Source of the DNA: Pseudomonadota bacterium
Lineage (GTDB): Bacteria; Pseudomonadota; Alphaproteobacteria; Caulobacterales; Caulobacteraceae
NCBI GenBank assembly: GCA_023434265.1
Contig: JAEYTA010000194.1
Location: 1-21,964, forward strand
Length of the DNA stretch: 21,964 bases
Direction: 5' to 3'
The notes below the pieces were generated by a model that did not search any database, was not told where the DNA came from, and saw only the letters and a list, made by a program, of their open reading frames with translations. Positions 1 to 6,593 of this stretch are shown here, in pieces. Position 1 is the first letter of the stretch, and every line of letters starts with the position of its first letter. The translations under genes were made by a program, and so were the position numbers.

Positions 1-1
1 C

Positions 2-751
2 CGCCGCGCCGCCGCCGGCCCGCCCCTGCGGCTGGCCGCCTTCGGCGCCCCCCTGCTGTCCGGCGCTCCCGTCGACGCGACCCGCGGCGCCCCCGGCGCC
101 GATGCGGTGATGGGTCAAGACCGCCTCGCCGACGTGGCCAAGCTCAAGGCCCTGCCCTACCTGCGCGGCTCGCGACTGGAGCTGGAGACGCTCAAGGCCC
201 GCTATCCCGACGACTCCCTCGTGCGCATCGGCGCCGAGGCGACCGAGCGCGCGGTGCGCGAGACCGACGCCGGCCCCCTGGCCCGGGCCCGCTTCGTGGT
301 CTTCTCCACCCACGGCCTGATGGCCGGCTCCGCCGCCGCCGAGCCCGGCCTGGTCATGACTCCGCCGGAGGAGGCCACCCCCGCCGACGACGGCTACCTC
401 AGCGCCTCCGAGGCCGCCCAGCTCAGCCTCGACGCCGAGTTCGTGGTGCTCTCCGCCTGCAACACCGCCGCCTCCGACGGCCGGCCGGGCGGCGAAGGCC
501 TGTCGGGGCTGGCGCGGGCCTTCTTCTACGCCGGCGCGCGCTCGGTGATGGTCTCGCACTGGGAGGTGTCGGATGCCGCCACCACCCGGCTGATCACCGC
601 CACCTTCGCCGACCTCGACGCCCGCGCCGCCGCCGACCCCGGCGTCCGCGCCCGGGCCCTGCAGGCCGGCATGCGCGCCGTCCGCGCCGAACGCCGCTGG
701 GCCCACCCGGCCTACTGGGCGGCGTTCACGCTCGTGGGCGAGCCGGGCTAG
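2..751 (+). CDS. CHAT-domain (caspase-like) protein, C-terminal part, 5' truncated by the window
   Basis: This is the C-terminal catalytic part of a CHAT protein (Caspase HetF Associated with TPRs, a caspase-like cysteine protease fold). The frame is open from base 2, and family-like sequence (LAAFGAPLLSG) lies before the first ATG at 107, so the true start is upstream of the window. The expected dyad is visible: His in the STHG motif (codon 311-313) and Cys in the LSACNTA motif (codon 458-460). Typical flanking blocks GLARAFFYAGARSVMVSHW and a C-terminal HPAYWAAFTLVGEP are also present. In bacteria such domains usually follow TPR repeats; any TPR part would be outside the window. The substrate is unknown and no partner gene is visible. 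The stop overlaps the stop of the convergent phosphotransferase gene in the palindrome CTAG (748-751). The family call is firm; the function is not. Confidence 0.85.
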   Translation, partial: RRAAAGPPLRLAAFGAPLLSGAPVDATRGAPGADAVMGQDRLADVAKLKALPYLRGSRLELETLKARYPDDSLVRIGAEATERAVRETDAGPLARARFVVFSTHGLMAGSAAAEPGLVMTPPEEATPADDGYLSASEAAQLSLDAEFVVLSACNTAASDGRPGGEGLSGLARAFFYAGARSVMVSHWEVSDAATTRLITATFADLDARAAADPGVRARALQAGMRAVRAERRWAHPAYWAAFTLVGEPG

Positions 752-1827
752 GCGCCTGCTCTGAGGGCGAACGACAGCGCCGCCTCCGCCAGAACCGGGG
801 CCTGCGCCCCCATGGCCCGCGCCTGGGCCGAGGCGGCGGTGCCGTCGCGCACCCGACCGGCGATGCCCTGGCAGATGGCCGCCAGCCGGAACAGGTTGTA
901 GGCGAACAGCCAGTCGAGGTTCTCCGGCGCCGCCGTCCCCGTCCGCGCCGCATAGCGCTCGACCGTCCCGGCCACCGACGGGATGCCCAGCGCCGGCAGG
1001 TCCGCCCCCGCCAGCCCGTTGCGCTCGCTCGCCGGGATCACCCAGGCGATCAGCAGGTAGGAGAAGTCGGCCATGGGGTCGCCCAGCGTCGACAGCTCCC
1101 AGTCCAGCACCGCCCGCACCTCGGCCCGCTCGGGGTGCAGGATCAGATTGTCCAGCCGGAAGTCGCCGTGCACCACCCGCGTCGGCCCCTGCGCCGGAAG
1201 GGTGGCGGGCAGGAACTCGATCAGCCGGTCCATGGCCGGGATCGGATCGGTTTCCGAGGCCCGGTACTGCTTGGTCCAGCGCCCCACCTGCCGCTCGAAA
1301 TAGTTGCCCGGCCGGCCGTAGTCGCCCAGCCCGATGGCCTCCGGGTCGAAGCGGTGCAGCGCCGCCAGCGCGTCCACCTGCGCGTCGTAGATCGCCCGCC
1401 GCTCGCCCGGCTCCATCCCCGGCAGCTTGAGGTCCCACAGGATGCGGCCGTCGACCTTGTCCATGACGTAGAACATCGAGCCGATGACGCTCTCGTCCTC
1501 GCACAGCGCCCACGGCCGCGCCACCGGATAGCCCTGGGCGTGCAGGGCCGAGATCACCCGGAACTCGCGGTCGACCGCATGCGCCGAGGCCAGCAGCGTC
1601 CCCGGCGGCTTGCGGCGCAGCACGTAGGTTCGCGTCGGCGTGGTCAGCTCGTAGGTCGGGTTCGACTGGCCGCCCCGGAACTGCCGGATCGCCAGCGGGC
1701 CGGTGAAGCCCATGACGTTGTCGGCCATCCACGCCGACAGCCGCGTCTCGTTCAGCGCGTGGCGCGGGTCGACCTCGCGGGTGCCGGAGAAGGTCGCTTG
1801 CGGGTCGGCGAGGTCGGTCTGGCTCAT
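748..1827 (-). CDS. APH-family phosphotransferase, LvaA/ACAD10-kinase type (359 aa)
   Basis: Aminoglycoside-phosphotransferase-fold small-molecule kinase. Visible motifs are the N-lobe YVLRRKPPG with the ATP lysine (~K73), the catalytic loop VVHGDFRLDNLIL (HGD at 220-222, N227) and the metal-binding block LDWELSTLGDPMADFSYLL (D242). The STLGDPMADFSYLL signature is typical of the subgroup fused to acyl-CoA dehydrogenases in ACAD10/11 and found alone as LvaA of the levulinate pathway. Those members phosphorylate 4-hydroxyacyl-CoA, so a CoA thioester is a better substrate guess than an antibiotic (inference). The start ATG at 1827 overlaps the glpK stop as ATGA (1824-1827), which implies translational coupling in an operon glpK-kinase. 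No acyl-CoA dehydrogenase lies next to it in the window. The C-terminus collides with the CHAT gene. Family call firm, substrate open. Confidence 0.9.
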   Translation of the reverse strand: MSQTDLADPQATFSGTREVDPRHALNETRLSAWMADNVMGFTGPLAIRQFRGGQSNPTYELTTPTRTYVLRRKPPGTLLASAHAVDREFRVISALHAQGYPVARPWALCEDESVIGSMFYVMDKVDGRILWDLKLPGMEPGERRAIYDAQVDALAALHRFDPEAIGLGDYGRPGNYFERQVGRWTKQYRASETDPIPAMDRLIEFLPATLPAQGPTRVVHGDFRLDNLILHPERAEVRAVLDWELSTLGDPMADFSYLLIAWVIPASERNGLAGADLPALGIPSVAGTVERYAARTGTAAPENLDWLFAYNLFRLAAICQGIAGRVRDGTAASAQARAMGAQAPVLAEAALSFALRAGA

Positions 1828-3317
1828 CGGGCGGCGATGATGGCGGCCTTCACCGCCCGCCGCCAGCCCTCCAGCAGGGCGTCGCGCTCGTCCGCCCCCA
1901 TGCGCGGCTCCCACCGCGCCGGCGCCTCGACGGGCCGGTCCTCCAGATCGTCGATCAGCCCCACGCCCAGCGCCGCCAGCCTGGCCGCGCCCAGCGCCGT
2001 CATCTCCTGGAAGGCCGGTCGCTCGACCGTCACCTCGCAGACGTCGGCGACGAACTGCATGGCGAAGGCGTTGGCCGTCACCCCGCCGTCGACCTTCAGC
2101 ACCGACAGCCGCGGCGCCCCGTCCTTCGCCAGGGCGTCGAGCAGGTCGCGGGTCTGGTAGGCCAGGCTCTCCAGCGCCGCCCGCACCAGATGCGCCGGGC
2201 CGCTGTCGCGGGTCAGGCCGGTGATCGTGCCGCGCGCCTCCGGCTCCCACCACGGCGCGCCGAGACCGGTGAAGCCCGGAACCAGATAGACCCCGCCGTT
2301 GTCCTTCAGCCCCGTGGCCATCGCCTCGGACTGGCGCGACTCCGAAATGGCGTGCAGGCCGTCGCGCAGCCACTGGATCGCCGAGCCGGCCGAGAAGATC
2401 GAACCCTCCAGGGCCCAGGCGACCTGCCAGCCCGCTGCATAGCCCAGCGTGCCGAGCAGCCGGCTGGTCGAGGCCACCGGCGCCGGACCGACGTTGGCCA
2501 CCAGAAAGGCGCCGGTGCCGTAGGTGATCTTGGCGTCGCCGGCCTTCAGCGCCCCGTGCCCGACCAGCGCCGCCTGCTGGTCTCCGGCCGCGCCGTGGAT
2601 CGGCAGGGCCGCGCCCAGCAGCGACGGATCGCAGTCGCCGAGCCGGTCGGCGCAGCTGCGGATCTCCGGCAGGGCCGCCATCGGCACGCCGAACAACTCC
2701 GCCAGGTCCGGTCGCCATTCCCGCGTCGACAGATCCATCAGCGAGGTGCGGCTGGCGTTGGTGGCGTCGGTGACGTGGCTCCGCCCGCCGGTCAGCTTCC
2801 ACACCAGCCAGCTGTCGATGGTGCCCAGCCTCACCTCGCCCCGCGCCGCCCGTTCCCGCGCCCCCGGCACGGCGTCCAGCAGCCAGGCGAACTTCGATGC
2901 CGAGAAATAGGGGTCGAGGATCAGCCCCGTCGCCGCCTGCACGGTCGGCTCGTGGCCGGCCGCCGCCAGCCGCCCGGTGGCGTCCGCCGTGCGCCGGTCC
3001 TGCCAGACGATGGCCCGGTGCAGCGGCTCGCCGGTCGCGGCGTCCCACAGCACCGCCGTCTCGCGCTGGTTGGTGAGGCCGACGCCCGCGAAGCGCCCGA
3101 CCCCGCCGGCCTTGCGCACCACCTCGCGGCAGGTCTGCAGCGTCGCGCTCCAGATTTCGGCGGCGTCGTGTTCGACCCAGCCGGGATGCGGAAAGTGCTG
3201 CGCCAGCTCGATCTGGCTCACCGCCACGGGCCGCAGCGCGCCCCCGGCGGTGCATTCGAAGGCGATGGCCCGGGTCGAGGTCGTGCCCTGGTCGATGGCG
3301 AGGATCAGTCGGCTCAT
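1824..3317 (-). CDS. glpK: Glycerol kinase (497 aa)
   Basis: FGGY-family kinase that makes sn-glycerol 3-phosphate from glycerol and ATP in the cytoplasm. Full length (E. coli GlpK is about 500 aa). Motifs: IDQGTTSTR (8-16), LTNQRETAVLW with the glycerol-contacting R and E (83-87), WQDRRT (105-110), AGDQQAALVG with the catalytic Asp at ~246, ITYGTGAFL (~264-272), FTGLGAPWW and KVDGGVTANAFAMQ. The segment just before AGDQQAAL reads CDPSLLGAALPIHG and lacks the GGKGGTR-type loop that binds the inhibitor fructose 1,6-bisphosphate in E. coli. The C-terminal region also does not resemble the E. coli IIA-Glc docking segment. It overlaps the downstream phosphotransferase by 4 bases. Neither glpF nor glpD is adjacent. 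Its upstream region is almost filled by a palindromic element, so no promoter could be recognised. Confidence 0.97.
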   Translation of the reverse strand: MSRLILAIDQGTTSTRAIAFECTAGGALRPVAVSQIELAQHFPHPGWVEHDAAEIWSATLQTCREVVRKAGGVGRFAGVGLTNQRETAVLWDAATGEPLHRAIVWQDRRTADATGRLAAAGHEPTVQAATGLILDPYFSASKFAWLLDAVPGARERAARGEVRLGTIDSWLVWKLTGGRSHVTDATNASRTSLMDLSTREWRPDLAELFGVPMAALPEIRSCADRLGDCDPSLLGAALPIHGAAGDQQAALVGHGALKAGDAKITYGTGAFLVANVGPAPVASTSRLLGTLGYAAGWQVAWALEGSIFSAGSAIQWLRDGLHAISESRQSEAMATGLKDNGGVYLVPGFTGLGAPWWEPEARGTITGLTRDSGPAHLVRAALESLAYQTRDLLDALAKDGAPRLSVLKVDGGVTANAFAMQFVADVCEVTVERPAFQEMTALGAARLAALGVGLIDDLEDRPVEAPARWEPRMGADERDALLEGWRRAVKAAIIAAR

Positions 3318-3334
3318 CCCGGGACGCTAGCCCA

Positions 3335-3473
3335 TTCCTCCCCCGCGGGGGGAGGGGGACCATGCGAAGCATGGTGGAGGGGGCGAAGGACGTCTGACAT
3401 CCCGGCCAGTCTGCGCCCTTCTCCTCTCCACCGCCGTGCCGGCGGCCCCCTCCCCCTGCGGGGGAGGAAGGGG
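3335..3473. repeat. Four-hairpin extragenic palindromic element, family A copy 1
   Basis: The element is an overall inverted repeat whose arms each hold two hairpins with 3-nt loops. Hairpin 1 (3337-3355) is CCTCCCCC-GCG-GGGGGAGG and hairpin 2 (3360-3374) is CCATGC-GAA-GCATGG. Hairpin 3 (3431-3445) is CCGCCG-TGC-CGGCGG and hairpin 4 (3449-3467) is CCTCCCCC-TGC-GGGGGAGG. The outer stems are the same, while the inner stems differ in sequence but still pair. It fills most of the 168-bp divergent gap between glpK and the dehydratase gene. Nearly the same outer hairpins and flanks recur at 16528-16653. No coding potential is evident. Confidence 0.9.
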
Positions 3474-3485
3474 TATGGCTTGACC

Positions 3486-4490
3486 ATGCACACCGCTTCC
3501 TTCGAAGGCGTCAAGGACGCCGCCCGCCAGCTCTCCGGCCACGCCGTCCGCACGCCGCTGATCGAGAGCCCGGCGCTGAACGAACGGCTCGGCGGCCGGG
3601 TGCTGCTCAAGGCCGAGACCCTGCAACGCGCCGGAGCCTTCAAGTTCCGCGGGGCGTACAACCGCATCAGCCGCCTGACGCCCGAGGAGCTGCAGCGCGG
3701 GGTGGTCGCCTATTCCTCGGGCAACCACGCCCAGGCCGTGGCCTGCGCCGCCCGCATGATGGGGACCTCGGCCGTCATCGTCATGCCGGCCGACAGTCCG
3801 AAGGTGAAGGTCGAGGGCGTCATCGCCTTCGGCGGCGAGGTGCGCATGTATGACCGCTACAGCGAAAGCCGCGAGGCCATCGGCGAGGAGATCGCCGCCA
3901 CCCGTGGCAGCGTGCTGGTCCGCCCCTTCGACGACCCCTTCGTGATCGAGGGCCAGGGCACCACGGGGCTGGAGATCCTCGAGCAGGCGGAGTCCGTCGG
4001 TGCCCGGATCGATCAACTGTTGTGCGGGACCTCCGGCGGAGGATTGATCGCCGGAATCAACCTGTCGATGGCCGCCCTGTCGCCCGACACGCCGGTGATC
4101 GGGGTGGAGCCGCGGGACTACAACGACACCGAACTGTCCATGGCCGCCGGCGAGCGCCTGACCCACGCCCCGGCGCCCGGCACCATCTGCGACGCCCTGA
4201 TGACCGACCGTCCGGGCGAGCTGACCTTCCCCATCAACCGCCGTCTGAAGCAGGTGGTCACCGTCAGCGATGTCGAGGTGGCCGAGGCGGTGCGCACCGC
4301 CTTCCGCACCCTCAAGCTCGTGGTCGAGCCCGGCGGCGCGGTGTCGCTCGCCGCCCTGCTGGCCGGCAAGGTCGAGGCCCGCGACCGCACCACCGCCGTG
4401 GTCCTGTCGGGCGGCAACATCGACCCCGCCCTGTTCTCGGCCATCATCGAGGACCGCTTCGACCCCGCCGAGTGGAGGAAGGCCGCATGA
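3486..4490 (+). CDS. PLP-dependent threonine/serine dehydratase (fold type II), 334 aa
   Basis: Cytoplasmic beta-elimination enzyme of the threonine ammonia-lyase/serine racemase family, giving 2-oxobutyrate or pyruvate plus ammonia. The Schiff-base lysine is K53 in AGAFKFRGAYN, the substrate loop is SSGNHAQAVA (77-86), the phosphate-binding glycine loop is CGTSGGGLIAG (180-190), and a late SGGNIDP block is at 308-314. The length of ~330 aa without a C-terminal ACT-like domain points to the catabolic/serine-racemase-like class rather than isoleucine-regulated IlvA. Specificity (threonine, serine, hydroxyaspartate) cannot be read from sequence. The ATG at 3486 is chosen because homology begins there; a purine-rich AGGAAGGGG sits upstream inside the palindromic element, rather far from the ATG. 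The stop overlaps the MaoC gene as ATGA (4487-4490), so the two are probably co-translated. Confidence 0.92.
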   Translation: MHTASFEGVKDAARQLSGHAVRTPLIESPALNERLGGRVLLKAETLQRAGAFKFRGAYNRISRLTPEELQRGVVAYSSGNHAQAVACAARMMGTSAVIVMPADSPKVKVEGVIAFGGEVRMYDRYSESREAIGEEIAATRGSVLVRPFDDPFVIEGQGTTGLEILEQAESVGARIDQLLCGTSGGGLIAGINLSMAALSPDTPVIGVEPRDYNDTELSMAAGERLTHAPAPGTICDALMTDRPGELTFPINRRLKQVVTVSDVEVAEAVRTAFRTLKLVVEPGGAVSLAALLAGKVEARDRTTAVVLSGGNIDPALFSAIIEDRFDPAEWRKAA

Positions 4491-4969
4491 GCCGCACCGA
4501 ACGCCAGGGAACCCCCGTTCCCGTCGCCGACCTGCCGGGCCTCATCGGACAGGAGATCGGCGTCAGCCGCTGGTTCGACATCGATCAGGCCCGCATCGAC
4601 GCCTTCGCCGAGGTCACCGAGGACCGCCAGTTCATCCACGTCGACCCCGAGGCGGCGAGGGCCACCCCGCTGGGCGGGACCATCGCCCACGGCTTCCTCA
4701 CCCTCAGCCTCGCCTCGGCCATGTCCTACGACTGCGTGCCGCCGCTGGCCGGCGTGGCCATGGGGCTCAACTACGGCTTCGACAAGCTCCGCTTCCTCGC
4801 CCCCGTGCCGGCCGGTTCGAAGGTGCGCGGCCGCTTCAAGCTTCTCTCCGCCGAGGACAAGGGCGGCGGCCGCTGGCTGCTCAAGCACGAGCTGACGGTG
4901 GAGATCGAGGGCGCCGACAAGCCGGCCATGGTGGCGGAGTGGCTGTCGATGCAGGTGGTCCAGGGCTGA
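4487..4969 (+). CDS. MaoC-like hot-dog hydratase (160 aa)
   Basis: Single hot-dog domain protein of the MaoC/NodN/PhaJ group, which generally hydrates (R)-enoyl-CoA thioesters. The hydratase-2 signature is clear: TEDRQFIHVDPEAA with the catalytic pair D46 and H51, five residues apart as in the family, followed by GGTIAHGFLTLSL (63-75). The length (~150-160 aa) is normal for a stand-alone single-domain member. The start ATG overlaps the stop of the dehydratase gene by 4 bases, so expression is likely coupled. The pairing with an amino-acid dehydratase does not reveal a known pathway; one option is handling of 2-oxobutyrate/propionyl-CoA-type products, but this is speculation. Family call is strong, physiological substrate unknown. 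Confidence 0.92.
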   Translation: MSRTERQGTPVPVADLPGLIGQEIGVSRWFDIDQARIDAFAEVTEDRQFIHVDPEAARATPLGGTIAHGFLTLSLASAMSYDCVPPLAGVAMGLNYGFDKLRFLAPVPAGSKVRGRFKLLSAEDKGGGRWLLKHELTVEIEGADKPAMVAEWLSMQVVQG

Positions 4970-4971
4970 CA

Positions 4972-5000
4972 TTGAATTGGACCATACGATGGTCCATAAT
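4972..5000 (+). promoter_or_regulatory. Predicted sigma70-type promoter of the toxin-antitoxin operon
   Basis: A -35-like TTGAAT (4972-4977) and a -10-like CATAAT (4995-5000) are separated by exactly 17 bases. The expected transcription start, about 7 bases after the -10, falls on or next to the ATG at 5007, so the mRNA would be leaderless. No Shine-Dalgarno sequence precedes that ATG, which agrees. This short AT-rich patch stands out in a very GC-rich window. Predicted by eye only. Confidence 0.6.
4978..4996. promoter_or_regulatory. Palindromic operator, probable antitoxin autoregulation site
   Basis: Perfect inverted repeat TGGACCAT-ACG-ATGGTCCA (8-bp arms, 3-bp centre). It fills the spacer between the predicted -35 and -10 hexamers and slightly overlaps the -10. 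Phd/VapB antitoxins, alone or with their toxin, bind palindromes in their own promoter; this position would block RNA polymerase directly. Binding is inferred from position and symmetry. Confidence 0.65.
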
Positions 5001-5006
5001 CCTCAC

Positions 5007-5273
5007 ATGCTCGAGGTCCCTGTTTCTGAAGCCAAGGCTCGCCTGACCGCCCTCGTGCGACAGGCCGAAGGAGGTCGTGACGTGTTCCTGACGCGAAACG
5101 GCCGACGGGTTGCGCGGATCACCGCAGCCAGACCAAAGCGCGTTCTGACGCCTGAAGAACGCATGCAGGTCATCCGCGAGGCGCAGGCTGCGGCGGCGGG
5201 CAAGTTCGAGCCCGGGTTTGATGCGGCCCGAAGCGCCGACTTTCTCTACGGCGACGACGGTCTGCCCGGGTGA
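5007..5273 (+). CDS. Type II antitoxin, Phd/VapB-like (88 aa)
   Basis: DNA-binding antitoxin that should neutralise the PIN toxin encoded next to it and repress their common promoter. The N-terminal block MLEVPVSEAKARLTALVRQAEGG followed by VFLTRNGRRVARI is typical of the Phd/YefM fold (prevent-host-death family). The C-terminal third (LTPEERMQVIREAQ onwards, ending SADFLYGDDGLPG) would be the toxin-binding tail. I choose the ATG at 5007 because the family homology starts there and the palindromic operator and promoter lie directly upstream. The longer reading from TTG 4977 or ATG 4989 would translate the operator itself. The stop overlaps the toxin start as GTGA (5270-5273). Base composition looks less GC-rich than the neighbours, as often seen for mobile toxin-antitoxin modules. 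Confidence 0.88.
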   Translation: MLEVPVSEAKARLTALVRQAEGGRDVFLTRNGRRVARITAARPKRVLTPEERMQVIREAQAAAAGKFEPGFDAARSADFLYGDDGLPG

Positions 5274-5653
5274 TCGCACTCGATAGCTCGGCCTTGATCG
5301 AGGTGGTCGCGCGGCGACCCTTGGGGGATCGGTGCGCCGATGTCCTGACTCGCGCCGAACTGATCATGTCCGCCGCGACCCTCGCCGAGACCTTGATCGT
5401 GGCGAGCCGGAAGCAGGTGGTGGCGGAACTCGACGACGTCATGGGGGCGCTCGATCTGACCATTGAGGAGGTCGATGTCGAGTTCGCCGAGCGCGCGGCC
5501 GATGCCTATCGCCGGTGGGGCAAGGGGTTTCACCGCGCCGGCCTGAATTACGGCGACAGCTTCAGCTACGCCTTGGCCGAGATGTACGATTGCCCCTTGC
5601 TCTACGTCGGCGACGACTTCGCGCAGACGGACATCCGCAGCGCTCTCGGCTGA
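5270..5653 (+). CDS. vapC: VapC-type PIN-domain ribonuclease toxin (127 aa)
   Basis: Small PIN-domain RNase, the toxin of the pair. The acidic residues expected in the metal site are present: D5 in IALDSSALIEV, E40 in AATLAET, D96 in NYGDSFSYALA, and D115/D116 in LYVGDDFAQTDI. Length and motif spacing match intact VapC proteins, so the module looks functional. The start is GTG at 5270, overlapping the antitoxin stop by 4 bases; no other in-frame start fits the N-terminal aspartate motif. VapC family members usually cleave tRNA or rRNA, but the target here cannot be predicted. The gene ends directly against the stop of the convergent oxidoreductase gene (palindrome GGCTGATCAGCC at 5648-5659). 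Confidence 0.93.
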   Translation: MIALDSSALIEVVARRPLGDRCADVLTRAELIMSAATLAETLIVASRKQVVAELDDVMGALDLTIEEVDVEFAERAADAYRRWGKGFHRAGLNYGDSFSYALAEMYDCPLLYVGDDFAQTDIRSALG

Positions 5654-6589
5654 TCAGCCCTCTCCCAGGCACCTCAGCGCCACTTCCAGATTGCGCAGCC
5701 CGTCCTCGCCGGTGACCGCCGGCGGCTCGCCGGTGCGGATGGCGCGGGCGAATTCCTCCAGCTCTCGCTTCAGCGGCTCGGCCGGCCAGCTCATCACGCC
5801 GCGGGTCGAATAGCTGCCGTCCGGCTGCTGGCCGAAATATTCGGTGACCTGGCGGGTGATCAGGTCGGCGACCACGAAGCGGTTCATCGTCGCCACCTGC
5901 AGCGTCCGCACCTTGTAGGGGGTCACCCAGTTGGTGGTGATGTGGGCGATGGTCCCGTTCTGCAGGCGGAACTGCAGCAGGGCGGTGTCCTCGCGCTCGG
6001 CCTTGGTGCGGGCCAGCTGCGGCTGCACCTCGGCGATCTCCGAGTCGGTCAGGTGGCGGATGATGTCGATGTCGTGCACCGCCAGGTCGATGACCACCCC
6101 CACCTCGCCCATGCGCGGCGGGAAGGGGCCGACGCGGGTGATCTGGATCGAGATGACGTCGTCGCCGGCGATGGCCCGCTTGACCGCCTCGACCGCCGGA
6201 TTGAAGCGCTCGACCTGGCCGACCATCAGCACCCGGCCGTTGGCGCTGGCCGCGTCGATCATGCGGCGCGCGTCGGCGACGGTGGCGGCGATCGGCTTCT
6301 CGACCAGCACGTGCACGCCCTTTTCGAGCAGGGCCACGGTCAGGTCGGCGTGGGTGCGGTTGGGCGTCGCCACCACGGCCGCGTCCAGCCCGGCCGCCAC
6401 GAAGTCGTCGGCGGTGGTCACCGGCGCCGCGCCATAGGCGGCGGCCACGCCCTCGGCGGTCACCGAGTCGGGGTCGAAGACATGGGTCAGCTCGACGTCG
6501 CGGATGTCCGACAACACCCGGGCGTGGTTGCGTCCCATCACCCCCGCTCCGGCGACGCCGAACTTCAGGACCGGCTGGTGCTGGGTCAT
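5654..6589 (-). CDS. Gfo/Idh/MocA-family NAD(P)-dependent sugar dehydrogenase (311 aa)
   Basis: Cytoplasmic oxidoreductase with an N-terminal Rossmann fold (FGVAGAGVMGRNHARVL, glycines 11, 14 and 16), the family motif VEKPIA with the catalytic lysine K98, and the C-terminal-domain motif VIDLAVHDIDIIRHL (D168, H172). Its length (~310 aa) is typical. It lies 4 bases downstream of a DegT-type aminotransferase gene on the same strand. This is the combination found in nucleotide-sugar pathways such as WbpB/WbpE, where the dehydrogenase forms a 3-keto sugar and the aminotransferase installs the 3-amino group. A UDP-sugar dehydrogenase role in surface polysaccharide synthesis is therefore likely but inferred. 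The exact sugar cannot be named. Confidence 0.9.
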   Translation of the reverse strand: MTQHQPVLKFGVAGAGVMGRNHARVLSDIRDVELTHVFDPDSVTAEGVAAAYGAAPVTTADDFVAAGLDAAVVATPNRTHADLTVALLEKGVHVLVEKPIAATVADARRMIDAASANGRVLMVGQVERFNPAVEAVKRAIAGDDVISIQITRVGPFPPRMGEVGVVIDLAVHDIDIIRHLTDSEIAEVQPQLARTKAEREDTALLQFRLQNGTIAHITTNWVTPYKVRTLQVATMNRFVVADLITRQVTEYFGQQPDGSYSTRGVMSWPAEPLKRELEEFARAIRTGEPPAVTGEDGLRNLEVALRCLGEG

Positions 6590-6593
6590 CGGC

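Noticed and set aside
107..109. ATG at 107 as the true start of the CHAT gene
   Set aside because: The frame is open and family-like up to base 2, so the start lies outside the window.
1135..2160. Long open frame on the + strand opposite glpK and the phosphotransferase
   Set aside because: High-GC shadow: no family motifs, and the opposite strand carries two clear enzymes with complete active sites.
2190..3485. Upstream extension of the dehydratase frame
   Set aside because: The extra ~430 residues are the antisense of glpK and the palindromic element; dehydratase homology starts at the ATG at 3486.
4977..5006. Longer antitoxin start at TTG 4977 or ATG 4989
   Set aside because: It would translate the operator palindrome and the -10 box; the family N-terminus MLEVPVSEAKARL begins at 5007.
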